Source of the DNA: Roseibium sp. Sym1 | GTDB taxonomy: Bacteria; Pseudomonadota; Alphaproteobacteria; Rhizobiales; Stappiaceae | Assembly (NCBI RefSeq): GCF_027359675.1 | Contig: NZ_CP114786.1 | Location: 4,624,501-4,688,500 of the forward strand | Length of the DNA stretch: 64,000 nt | Direction: 5' to 3' | In this document: positions 54,274-63,143 of the stretch, one piece after another | Numbering within the stretch: the first letter of the stretch is position 1 | Layout of the letters: each line of letters starts with the position of its first letter | Notes under the pieces: generated by a model | The model's database searches: none | The model's input: only the letters and a program-made list of their open reading frames with translations | Told to the model about the DNA's origin: nothing | Made by a program: the position numbers and the translations under genes

Positions 54274-54300
54274 GGCCCGTCTCCTCACGGGAGGCGGGCC
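54274..54300. promoter_or_regulatory. Stem-loop in the leader region of accBC
   Basis: An 11-base stem with one wobble pair (ggcccgtctcc with ggaggcgggcc) and a five-base loop lies in the 311-base spacer between the DsbA-like gene and accB. It has no T-tract in the direction of accB. It may end the upstream transcript or influence accB expression. Confidence 0.45.
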
Positions 54301-54400
54301 AAGCTTCTTATAGGGATTCAATTGTATCAGGAAAACCCCCGATTTCTCATTGACATCGAGGTTACGACGTTTCCAACAGCCTAATACCGGGCGCTCCGGT

Positions 54401-55189
54401 TCAGCAGGTGGTCTGATCGCAATTCAAAAGCGCATCGATTTTCTCGTTGAGAGCGTCATAGCCGACGGCTCCCATGACAACCTCGTTGCCGATCACATAG
54501 GACGGTGTGCCTGTCAGGCCGAGCCGGTTGGCAAGGGCATAGACTTCCTCGATGGTTTGTCCTGCCTCATCCGTTTTCATGGCGGCGAGCAGGTCTTCCT
54601 CGGCGATGCCGACAGAGCTGGCGGCTTCCAGGGCACTGGCCTGGTTGGCCTGACCGCGGCTGAGCAGCAGTTCCTCGTGGAAGTCGGCGTATTTTTCCGG
54701 CGCTACGGAGTTCACCGCCACGGCGACCTGTGCGGCTTCGACCGAGCCCTGACCCAGGACCGGGAATTCCTTCAGGACCACTTTCAGATCGGGATTGCCT
54801 TCAATCAGCTTGACCATGTCGCCATGGGCGCGTTTGCAGTAGCCGCAATTGTAGTCAAAGAACTCGACAAGCGTGACGGATCCTTCCGGATTGCCGAGCA
54901 CGACCTGGCGTGTGGAGTTGAACAGAATGTCGGCACTGTCGGTCAGGGTCTGCAGGCGCGCGGCTTCGGCGGCTTCCTTCTCGCGGCGGTCCAGTTCCGT
55001 CAGGGCCTCGGCAATCACTTCCGGGTTTGCCAGAAGATACTCCCGTACGATCTTTTCGATCTCCGCGCGGTCGCGGTCCTGTGCGGAAGCGGGCAGGGCC
55101 AGGAGGGACAGAAGCAGCGCGCAGATCGAAAGGATGCGCATCAGCACCGGCGGATAAAGGGGCCGGATCGTTTGCAGTGAGTTGGTCAT
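54401..55189 (-). CDS. DsbA-family thiol:disulfide protein (DsbA/Com1-like)
   Basis: 262 residues from ATG 55189 (MTNSLQTIRPLYPPVLMRI) after aggagcccc; the frame opens upstream at 55246. A signal peptide follows (LSICALLLSLLALPASA). After an extra N-terminal helical stretch comes FFDYNCGYCKRAH with the CGYC active site and, later, GTPSYVIGNEVV with the cis-Pro. It should oxidise or isomerise periplasmic disulfides. Neighbour to the accBC and M48 genes. Confidence 0.92.
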   Translation of the reverse strand: MTNSLQTIRPLYPPVLMRILSICALLLSLLALPASAQDRDRAEIEKIVREYLLANPEVIAEALTELDRREKEAAEAARLQTLTDSADILFNSTRQVVLGNPEGSVTLVEFFDYNCGYCKRAHGDMVKLIEGNPDLKVVLKEFPVLGQGSVEAAQVAVAVNSVAPEKYADFHEELLLSRGQANQASALEAASSVGIAEEDLLAAMKTDEAGQTIEEVYALANRLGLTGTPSYVIGNEVVMGAVGYDALNEKIDALLNCDQTTC

Positions 55190-55251
55190 CAGGGGCTCCT
55201 CGGGCGGCGTTTTCGTTTCCGTGGGATCCGCCGCCATGCGTGTCACAGGTC

Positions 55252-56679
55252 TTATCGGCGATTCGGTAGATTAGGTGGGTTGTACGCGACAATGTCGTCC
55301 GCTTGAAGCCATGCCGGCGATCCGCGCTTCAAACTTTTTTGAGCACGGGCCGCGTAACGCTTCGCGGCCTGGAAATCGCCGGTGACCATGAGCCCCCTCG
55401 CGGTCGCCAGATCCGCCTCGGCGCGCTCGCCCTGCCGGCCATGCGCAATCGCCAGCTGACTGTAGGCCACGCCCGAGTTGGGGTCGCGTTGAATGGCCTG
55501 TTTCAGGATCCGTTCGGCCTCTGGCAGCCTCGCGTTGTCATTCGAGGCGACCAGCGCATAACCCAGCCAGACCAGGAACTGGGGCTCGTTCGGCTTGAAG
55601 GAAAGTGCCTTGCGGAAAGGCGCGATGGCGCGCTTGGGATCCCCGCCTTCCAGAAGGGCCTGGCCTTTGAGTTCGTAATAGTAGGGATTGTTCGGCTGGC
55701 TGCGGATCAGTGCGTCGATTTCCTTGACCGCTCCCTTGCCGCGGCTCTTCATCGTGGCGATCGCACGAGCGTATTGGGCGGCCGGGCTCTTGTCGCTGCG
55801 CGGGTAGGCCCTGAGGGTTGCGGACGGATGGCTGGTGTAGGCGAAGAGCTTTGCGCGCACCTGCTCGTGCCGGTATTGCAGGACATAGTCCTCCGGCTGA
55901 TCAAAATATTTCGATTTCTGGGCGTCGCGCAGGAGACCGTTGTAGCGGTCCTGGGCCATCGGGTGGCTTTGTGCGTAAGGGTCCGCATACTGGCTCTTGA
56001 ACATTTGCTGTTCGGACATGCGCTGGAAGGTCTTGAGCATGCCGCGGGCACTCTGGCCGGTGGCATTCAGGTAGCGCAAGGCGGCCCGGTCAGCGGCGGC
56101 TTCCTCGCCGCGCTGGTAGGACAGAAGGGAACGCTGGCCCACAGAACCGGCGCCGACGATCAGGGCACCACCACCCGAGGCCACGCCGCCGGAGCCGGAA
56201 GCCGCACCGGCCGCAGCGGCACCGGCCCCGACGATCATGCCGATCACGGACATGATCTGGGCATTCGCGGCCGCGCTGCGCAGACGCACAAGGTGGCGCC
56301 CCGCGATATGGCCGGTTTCATGTGCGATGACGCCGATGACCTCGCTGGGAGTGTCGGCTTCCATCAGGACGCCGATGTTTATGAACATGCGCCGGCTGTT
56401 CGGGACAAAAGCGTTGAAGCTCTTGTCATTGACCAGGATGATCTCAGGTTCCGAGTTGGCAATTCCTGCTGCCTTGAAGATCGGTTTGGCATAGTCGCGC
56501 AGCAGGGCTTCCGCCTCCGCGTCCCGCACGAGGGGCAGTTTTCCGCGTTGCGCCGCAGCCGGCGTGATTGCCAGCGGCAGCAGCAGTGCCATGGACAGGA
56601 CGGAGGCCATGGTTTTCCGGACTGGACTGAAACCGGACTTGGGTCGCAACGGGGTGGAACCAGACAGGGTGCGCGGCAA
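55252..56679 (-). CDS. M48-family metalloprotease with TPR domain (BepA/YfgC-like)
   Basis: 475 residues. A signal peptide (about 20-45), then VIAHETGHIAGRH (zinc HExxH, about 119-123), a Gly/Ala-rich hydrophobic segment ([15 protein letters not shown]) and EEAAADRAALRYL, which holds the third zinc ligand. TPR repeats follow (about 330-450). BepA-like proteins act in outer-membrane protein assembly and quality control. It lies 62 bases upstream of the DsbA-like gene in the same direction, and both suit periplasmic protein handling. Confidence 0.93.
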   Translation of the reverse strand: MPRTLSGSTPLRPKSGFSPVRKTMASVLSMALLLPLAITPAAAQRGKLPLVRDAEAEALLRDYAKPIFKAAGIANSEPEIILVNDKSFNAFVPNSRRMFINIGVLMEADTPSEVIGVIAHETGHIAGRHLVRLRSAAANAQIMSVIGMIVGAGAAAAGAASGSGGVASGGGALIVGAGSVGQRSLLSYQRGEEAAADRAALRYLNATGQSARGMLKTFQRMSEQQMFKSQYADPYAQSHPMAQDRYNGLLRDAQKSKYFDQPEDYVLQYRHEQVRAKLFAYTSHPSATLRAYPRSDKSPAAQYARAIATMKSRGKGAVKEIDALIRSQPNNPYYYELKGQALLEGGDPKRAIAPFRKALSFKPNEPQFLVWLGYALVASNDNARLPEAERILKQAIQRDPNSGVAYSQLAIAHGRQGERAEADLATARGLMVTGDFQAAKRYAARAQKSLKRGSPAWLQADDIVAYNPPNLPNRR

Positions 56680-56907
56680 GGTTCGTATTCTCCACTGATC
56701 TCAAGGAGCGCCATCCACGCTCATCGTTCTTTTCTGTGGCGAAGGTATGGAGTGCCGTGGTTCGGGTCAAGAATACCCGGATTACAAACAGGTCAGAAAC
56801 GGTGCCGGAGGGCGGCGATACCGGCACATGCGGCGACCATTCGCGTTGCATCGCGCCGGAAAATTCGCGATAGGGGAGGTCCCTTCGAGCCGTATCAGCA
56901 GGACACC

Positions 56908-58071
56908 ATGACCAAAAGCGCGTTTCAGCCCTCCCGCCGCAGCGATGTCGCCCCCTTCATTGCCATGGATGTTCTGGCCGAAGCGGCAAGACTGGAGGCC
57001 GAGGGGCGCAAGATCATACACATGGAAGTGGGCCAGCCCTCGGCGCCGGCACCGGGGGCCGCCCTGGAGGCCGCCCGCCTGGCCCTGGAACACGGCCGGC
57101 TCGGCTATACGGAGGCTCTCGGGATCGCGCCGCTGCGCCAGGCGCTTGCAGTTCATTACAGGAGCACCTACGGGGTCGATGTTCCCGTCGAACGGATCAT
57201 GGCGACGACCGGTTCCTCGGCCGGCTTCAACCTGGCGTTTCTCGCCGCCTTCGACCCGGGAGACAGGGTGGTCCTGACCGCGCCCGGGTATCCTGCCTAT
57301 CGCAACATCCTGAAAGCCCTCGGACTGGTGCCGGTGGAGATCGAGGTAGGTGCGGAAACGCGCTGGAGCCTGACACCGGATCTTCTGGACAGGGCACAGG
57401 CGGAAGGCCCCGTGAAAGGCGTGCTGGTGGCAAGTCCCGCCAATCCGACGGGGACCATGATGACCCCGGAAGCGCTGGATGATCTTGTCCGCTATTGCGA
57501 AGAGGCCGGCATCTGGTTCATCTCGGACGAGATCTATCATGGCCTGGACTATGCGGCGGGCCAGAAAAGCGCGCTGGAAACGTCGGACAACGTCATCGTC
57601 ATCAACAGCTTCTCGAAATATTACTGCATGACGGGATGGCGCATCGGCTGGATGGTTCTGCCGGAACAACTGGTTCGTCCGGCCGAGCGAATTGCTCAGA
57701 GCCTCTATATCTCGCCGCCTGAACTCTCGCAGATCGCGGCCACCGCAGCTCTTGGCGCCGTGCAGGAACTGGAAGCCGTCAAGGCCGTCTACGCGGCCAA
57801 TCGCGATCTTCTGGTGTCCGGACTGCCGCGCGTAGGGCTCGACAGGCTGTTGCCGGTCGACGGGGCGTTCTACATCTATGCCGATATCAGCCGGTTCAGC
57901 TCCGACAGCCTCGCATTCGCCCGGCAGATCCTCCAGGAAGCCGGTGTCGCGGCAACGCCCGGCGTTGATTTCGACCCGGTCCACGGTCACGATTTCCTGA
58001 GGTTCTCGTTCGCCGGTGCGCATGAGGACATGCAGGAGGCGTTGCAGCGCCTGTCCCGTTTCCTCACCTGA
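56908..58071 (+). CDS. Class I/II PLP-dependent aminotransferase
   Basis: 387 residues from ATG 56908, preceded by caggacacc; a much longer open frame upstream is a shadow of the M48 gene. MEVGQPSAPAP, SPANPTGTMM (Asn contacts PLP), SDEIYHGLDY and SFSKYYCMTGWRIGW with the PLP lysine, ending LRFSFAGAHEDM with the carboxylate-binding Arg, are those of fold-type I aminotransferases of the aspartate/aromatic group. The substrate amino acid is not determined. It converges on rne across a bidirectional terminator. Confidence 0.92.
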   Translation: MTKSAFQPSRRSDVAPFIAMDVLAEAARLEAEGRKIIHMEVGQPSAPAPGAALEAARLALEHGRLGYTEALGIAPLRQALAVHYRSTYGVDVPVERIMATTGSSAGFNLAFLAAFDPGDRVVLTAPGYPAYRNILKALGLVPVEIEVGAETRWSLTPDLLDRAQAEGPVKGVLVASPANPTGTMMTPEALDDLVRYCEEAGIWFISDEIYHGLDYAAGQKSALETSDNVIVINSFSKYYCMTGWRIGWMVLPEQLVRPAERIAQSLYISPPELSQIAATAALGAVQELEAVKAVYAANRDLLVSGLPRVGLDRLLPVDGAFYIYADISRFSSDSLAFARQILQEAGVAATPGVDFDPVHGHDFLRFSFAGAHEDMQEALQRLSRFLT

Positions 58072-58106
58072 CGGCCGGATGGTTCGGCGCAAGCCGGAAC
58101 CAGACA

Positions 58107-58133
58107 GAAAAGGCGGCCGGTGGCCGCCTTTTC
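58107..58133. terminator. Bidirectional rho-independent terminator (aminotransferase and rne)
   Basis: A perfect 12-bp inverted repeat (gaaaaggcggcc with ggccgccttttc) and a three-base loop place A/T tracts on both sides, ending both convergent genes. Confidence 0.92.
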
Positions 58134-58156
58134 CTCTTGTCAGATAAACCTCAGGC

Positions 58157-60970
58157 TCAGAAGAACGAGCGGCCGCGTTGCCACCAGCCGACGCGCTTCG
58201 GCTTGTCTTCTTCCTGCTCGTTACCGGAAGTTTCGCTGGTCACGACCGGTTCGGCCGACGCTGCTTCCTCGGCCTTTTCCGCGGTCTCGTTGGCGACTGG
58301 CTGTTCGGAGGTCGGTGTCTCCACGACAATCGTGCCTTGATCGCCGTCCTCTTCTCCTGCGGTAGCAACCTCACCATCGCGTTCGGACTCCGCGGCAACT
58401 TCCCCTTCGGTCGGGGACGCATCCGTGGTGGCGTCTGCCGGAGACTCCGAAGGGGCTTCGTTGCCTTCTTCCGAAGAGGCCGCGCTTGCTGCATCTGCGT
58501 CCTCGACGGCCGGTGCCGGGGGCTCGGCCGACTGCTCGGATGCATCCATTTCCGCTGCGACGGCGGGTTCGGCTTCATCCTGCGGCTGTTCGGCGTCGGC
58601 ATTGCTGTCGTCGGCGGACTGTGCGTCACCGGCCTCGGCTGCAGCGTTGTCACCTTCGCCGTTGCGGCGGCCACGACGACCGCCCCGGCGGCCACGACGG
58701 CGCTTGCGGCGGGGCTCGTCGTCCGAGCTGTCGTCGTCTTCCGAGCGGGCGTCCTGAGTCTGAGCGCTGTCGGAGTCGGTTTCGTCGTCACCCGCGGACG
58801 CCTGACGGTTGTCACCATCGTCCTGCTGATTGTCCGAACCGCCTCTCCGGCGCTTGCGGCGGCGGCGGCGGCGGCGGCCATCGCCCTCGGAATCGTCGTC
58901 CTGTGCGCTCTCCAGGTAGTCGTCGGGCTGTTCGGTTTCCTCGTCGATGATCTCGATCGTGTCGGGTTGAACCGTCGGCGAAGGAGTGGGGAAACGGTCC
59001 CGGTCGACCGCAGCACCACGCTCGAGCACATAAAGCTGGCCGTTGACCATATCGTCGGCGTGCACCTCGATCTCGATCGCGAAACGGGTCTCGAGATCGA
59101 CCAGGTTGGTGCGCTTCTGGTTGAGAATGTAGAGCGCCACCTGGGTGGTGGTGCGGATGATCAGGTTGTGCGAGGCCCCCTTGAGGAGGTTGTCCTCGAT
59201 CGACCGCAGCACATGCAGGGCAACCGATTCCACCGAGCGGATCATGCCGGTGCCCTGGCAATGCGGACAGGGTGTCGTCGAGCTTTCCAGAACGCCCGTG
59301 CGAATACGCTGGCGGGACATTTCCAGAAGGCCGAAATGAGAGATCCGGCCGACCTGGATGCGGGCCCGGTCGTTCTTCAGGCAATCCTTGAGCTTGCGTT
59401 CGACGGACCGGTTGTTCTTCGACTCTTCCATGTCGATGAAGTCGATCACGACGAGGCCGGCCAGATCACGCAGACGCAACTGCCGGGTAACCTCTTCCGC
59501 GGCCTCCAGGTTGGTCTGAAGTGCCGTGTCCTCGATATTGTGCTCGCGGGTCGACTTGCCGGAGTTCACGTCGATCGAGACCAGCGCCTCGGTCTGGTTG
59601 ATGACAATGTAGCCGCCGGACTTGAGCGTCACCTGTGGCGAGAACATCGCGTCGAGCTGTGGTTCGACGCCATAGCGGATGAACAGGGGCGAGGGGTCCC
59701 GGTAGGGCTGGACGTTCTTGGCATGGCTCGGCATGAGCATGCGCATGAAGTCCTTCGCCTCGCGGTAGCCCTCGTCACCGGCCACAAGGACTTCGTTGAT
59801 GTCCTTGTTGTAAAGGTCGCGGATCGAGCGCTTGACCAGGCTGCCCTCCTCGTAGACGAGGCTTGGGGCGCTCGATTTGAGGGTCAACTCCCGGACATTT
59901 TCCCAGAGCCGCATCAGGTATTCGAAATCGCGCTTGATTTCGGCCTTCGTGCGGCTGGCACCGGCGGTGCGCAGGATCACGCCCATGCCTTCCGGCACCT
60001 CCAGTTCCGAGGCGATCTTCTTGAGACGCTTGCGGTCGGTCGGCTGGGTGATCTTGCGGGAAATGCCGCCGCCACGCGCGGTGTTCGGCATGAGCACGGA
60101 ATAGCGGCCGGCCAGGGACAGGTAGGTTGTCAGGGCCGCGCCCTTGTTGCCGCGTTCTTCCTTGACGACCTGCACCAGAATGATCTGGCGGCGCTTGATG
60201 ACTTCCTGGATCTTGTACTGCTTGCGCATCGGTACGACACGCTCCGGAACTTCTTCCATGGCGTCTTCGGCACCGACAGACTCGACCGCGTCGTCATCGG
60301 ATTCGCCGTCATCGTCGTCATCGTTCTTGCGGCGGCGGCGGCGACCACGTGCCCGGGTCGGAGCCGCTTCGACCTCTTCGGTGTCGTCTTCGTCTTCCTG
60401 GGCGCTGGCGTCGGCGTCGTCCTCGTCGGCGTCGCCGGTTTCGTCGTCGGAACGCGCACTCACGGACGCATCTTCGGCTTCGTCACCGGATGCGGCTTGT
60501 TCGTTCACATCGCTGGTGCCGTTTTCGTCACCGGCGGCGTCTGCGGTGCCGTCCGCGTCCTCGGACGCGTCGTCTTCAATTTTTTCGCTGGCGACGGTCT
60601 CGGCGGCTGCCTCGTTCTTCGCGGCGCGGGAACGGCGCCGGCGCTTCGGTTTCTCGTCCGCGTCCGAATCGTCACGCTGACGATCGGCAGCCTCGGCCGC
60701 GAGCAGGGCTTCGCGGTCGGCGACCGGGATCTGGTAATAGTCTGGATGAATTTCGCTGAAAGCGAGGAACCCGTGCCGGTTTCCACCATACTCGACGAAA
60801 GCTGCCTGAAGCGAAGGCTCGACCCGCGTTACTTTCGCCAGATAGATATTCCCGCGCAGCTGCTTTCGGTTTGCTGCCTCGAAGTCGAATTCTTCAACCC
60901 GATTGCCACGCACGACGACAACCCGGGTCTCTTCCGGGTGGCCCGCGTCGATCAGCATTTTGTTTGCCAT
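58157..60970 (-). CDS. rne: Ribonuclease E
   Basis: 937 residues. MANKMLIDAGHPEETRVVVV, an S1 RNA-binding domain (NIYLAKVTRVEPSLQAAFVE) and the catalytic DNase I-like part with SIDVNSGK, LRLRDLAGLVVIDFIDME and the CPHCQGTG zinc link are clear. The S1 domain is interrupted by an acidic Asp/Glu/Ala-rich insert (about 90-250) and the C-terminal region (about 650-937) is again acidic and Arg-rich, the flexible scaffold for degradosome partners. It starts mRNA decay and processes stable RNAs. The upstream 700 bases probably include its regulated leader. Confidence 0.96.
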   Translation of the reverse strand: MANKMLIDAGHPEETRVVVVRGNRVEEFDFEAANRKQLRGNIYLAKVTRVEPSLQAAFVEYGGNRHGFLAFSEIHPDYYQIPVADREALLAAEAADRQRDDSDADEKPKRRRRSRAAKNEAAAETVASEKIEDDASEDADGTADAAGDENGTSDVNEQAASGDEAEDASVSARSDDETGDADEDDADASAQEDEDDTEEVEAAPTRARGRRRRRKNDDDDDGESDDDAVESVGAEDAMEEVPERVVPMRKQYKIQEVIKRRQIILVQVVKEERGNKGAALTTYLSLAGRYSVLMPNTARGGGISRKITQPTDRKRLKKIASELEVPEGMGVILRTAGASRTKAEIKRDFEYLMRLWENVRELTLKSSAPSLVYEEGSLVKRSIRDLYNKDINEVLVAGDEGYREAKDFMRMLMPSHAKNVQPYRDPSPLFIRYGVEPQLDAMFSPQVTLKSGGYIVINQTEALVSIDVNSGKSTREHNIEDTALQTNLEAAEEVTRQLRLRDLAGLVVIDFIDMEESKNNRSVERKLKDCLKNDRARIQVGRISHFGLLEMSRQRIRTGVLESSTTPCPHCQGTGMIRSVESVALHVLRSIEDNLLKGASHNLIIRTTTQVALYILNQKRTNLVDLETRFAIEIEVHADDMVNGQLYVLERGAAVDRDRFPTPSPTVQPDTIEIIDEETEQPDDYLESAQDDDSEGDGRRRRRRRKRRRGGSDNQQDDGDNRQASAGDDETDSDSAQTQDARSEDDDSSDDEPRRKRRRGRRGGRRGRRNGEGDNAAAEAGDAQSADDSNADAEQPQDEAEPAVAAEMDASEQSAEPPAPAVEDADAASAASSEEGNEAPSESPADATTDASPTEGEVAAESERDGEVATAGEEDGDQGTIVVETPTSEQPVANETAEKAEEAASAEPVVTSETSGNEQEEDKPKRVGWWQRGRSFF

Positions 60971-61688
60971 TATTGAACGTCTCCACGGCAGCGCTCATGG
61001 GCGCGTATGCAAAACGCGCATCGCCCGAAAGGAGGATGGCTGCCGTACTTGTTTTGCTAAGATGTGCAAGGGCGTCTGCGCCCGGCGCGGTCGTATGATC
61101 AACGCAAGCGGCCGCAAAAGCGGTTCCTTGCTGAATGTCGATCACCATGTGCATCGCGCGGGTCCTTCGGGGCAACGCAGGCCCTTGAGTTAAGTCGTTG
61201 TACTGTTGTCCGGTGTGCAGGTTTGGCTTCGCCGCTTGACCTGCATCCGGTTTCGGAAGGGTTCGCCCTTTTTCATATCCGCCGCGAACCTCGCCGGAAA
61301 AACTGCCAATTGATCAGGGCATCACGTTGCGAGGCGGGGCGGTCTCAAAGAGGTGCCGATACCTTTTCCGCCGCCTTCCAGACGCTGTCGCGGAGCATCA
61401 GGACGGCCTCTGTCCTGCTGCCCGGAAGCCTGGGAATGCGATGACGTTGTGGATAGACACCCATGTCCGCCATCCGGGAAGGTATCGGTATCAAACCGAA
61501 ATCCGTAAGGTACTATTACGTTCCGCCGCGCCGCATTGCAAGCAATGTGAATTGGATAAGGCATTTTCCTCTGGTCGCGGTTGGCGTATGACAGGGCGGG
61601 CGTGTTCTCCGCCACACGGTTCAAAAGCATGATGGCCGGAACAATTGAATTGATACGTGATACAAAACCCCAGGTGGATCTTGGTCTG
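60971..61688. other. Divergent intergenic region between rne and amiC
   Basis: About 720 bases. It must contain the rne promoter and leader, which in proteobacteria are long and used for autoregulation; near rne a hairpin-forming stretch, gcgcgttttgcatacgcgc, lies at about 61003-61021. Open frames here have no domain. The part near 61500 is more AT-rich and probably contains the amiC promoter. Confidence 0.45.
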
Positions 61689-62939
61689 ATGAGCGGTGGA
61701 CGTCTGTTGAGACGCTTGGCGATGGTCCTCGCCCTGCTGGCGGCTGCCATATCGGCACAGGCGGGGCCGGCGGTTGCCGAGGCGGACAAGCCGGTCGTCA
61801 CCGGGGCTCGGGTGGCCGGCGACGAGTCGCGGACGCGATTCGTGCTCGACATGGACCGTCAGGTCACACCTGTTATCTCGGGACTGCCCAGCCCGTACCG
61901 GCTGATCATCGACCTGCCGGAGGTGACCTTCTCCCTTCCGGCCGATGCCGGCAAGGAGGGGCGGGGCCTTGTCGGCGACTGGCGTTTCGGCCTTTTCGCG
62001 ACCGGCAAGTCGCGCGTCGTCATGGATCTGACCGGCCCGGTCAAGGTCGACAAGACCTTCTTTCTGCCTGCCGTTGACGATCAGCCGGCCCGCCTGGTCG
62101 TGGATCTTGTGCGTTCGTCCGCGAAGGATTTCGACGCATTTGTCGAATCATCGAAGGTGAAGAAAAGCGCCCAGGTCACGAAACCTGCGCCGAAGAGCGA
62201 CCGGTTGACGGATCCAAAGGAAAAGGACAAGCCGCTGATTGTCCTTGATCCCGGCCATGGCGGCATCGACAGCGGCGCAACCGGCGTTCATGGAGCGCTG
62301 GAAAAGGCGATCGTGCTGGACTTCGCAAATCTGTTGAAGGCGAAACTCGACGAAAGCGGGCTTTACACGGTGGAACTGACGCGCGATGACGACACGTTCG
62401 TGCCGCTGTCGCGCCGTGTGGAGATCGGTCACGAGCTGGAAGCGGACCTGTTCATCTCGATCCATGCCGATTCCGTGCGCCGCGGGCAGAAATTCGCGCG
62501 TGGTGCGACGGTCTACACAATCTCGGACAAGGCCTCCGACCAGCTTTCCGAGGATCTCGCCGTTTCGGAAAACATGTCTGACGTGATCGCAGGTGTCGAT
62601 CTGGACGAGGAGCCTACCGATGTCACCGATATCCTGCTGGACCTTGCGCGCCGGGAGACGCGGTCATTCTCGGTCTATTTCGCGCGGTCTCTCGTCAGCG
62701 AGCTGGAAAGTGCCGTCCGGCTGATCAACAATCCGCACAGGTCGGCGGGTTTCCGGGTGCTGAAGGCGCACGACGTGCCTTCCGTTCTCGTGGAGCTCGG
62801 CTACCTGTCGAACGAACATGACGAGAAACTTCTGATCTCAGACGAATGGCGCGAGCGCATGGCCAGTGCCATGACGGAGGCCGTGCACGGGTTTTTCAGG
62901 CCCCGGCTGGCCCGACAGCAAGAGGCACCATCGCAGTAA
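61689..62939 (+). CDS. amiC: N-acetylmuramoyl-L-alanine amidase (AmiC type)
   Basis: 416 residues from ATG 61689 (MSGGRLLRRLAMVLALLAAA), which gives a good signal peptide; upstream in-frame starts at 61629 (ATG) and 61581 (TTG) would extend it without need. An AMIN domain (about 35-140) targets it to the cell wall. The Amidase_3 domain follows, with LDPGHGGIDSG, the zinc Glu in ALEKAIVLDFA, FISIHADS and VLVELGYLSNEHDEKLL. It cleaves the amide between muramic acid and the peptide to separate daughter cells. It stands just before mrcA, the usual alphaproteobacterial order. Confidence 0.94.
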   Translation: MSGGRLLRRLAMVLALLAAAISAQAGPAVAEADKPVVTGARVAGDESRTRFVLDMDRQVTPVISGLPSPYRLIIDLPEVTFSLPADAGKEGRGLVGDWRFGLFATGKSRVVMDLTGPVKVDKTFFLPAVDDQPARLVVDLVRSSAKDFDAFVESSKVKKSAQVTKPAPKSDRLTDPKEKDKPLIVLDPGHGGIDSGATGVHGALEKAIVLDFANLLKAKLDESGLYTVELTRDDDTFVPLSRRVEIGHELEADLFISIHADSVRRGQKFARGATVYTISDKASDQLSEDLAVSENMSDVIAGVDLDEEPTDVTDILLDLARRETRSFSVYFARSLVSELESAVRLINNPHRSAGFRVLKAHDVPSVLVELGYLSNEHDEKLLISDEWRERMASAMTEAVHGFFRPRLARQQEAPSQ

Positions 62940-63143
62940 AAACATTGAATTGCCTTGTAAAACCGGAGGGTCGTGCCGGAATTGCCTCAGCATCGCCATA
63001 TTAGTGCACGAGGAAGGCGGACAAGTTTGTGCGACAGTCGGTATCTGGGCGTGCCGTGTTCAGGTTTCCGTGTTAAAAGCCGGAGACGACTGAGCGCAAC
63101 GATCTCAGACTGATTCAAAGACGGGGAAAGACGAGCCCGCGGT

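Noticed and set aside
55303..56907. A 535-codon open frame on the plus strand running into the aminotransferase
   Set aside because: It lies exactly opposite the well-supported M48 protease; its residues have no domain, and the aminotransferase family starts at 56908.
58178..60976. A 932-codon open frame opposite rne
   Set aside because: A shadow of rne; apparent low-complexity hydrophobic residues come from the acidic repeats read backwards.
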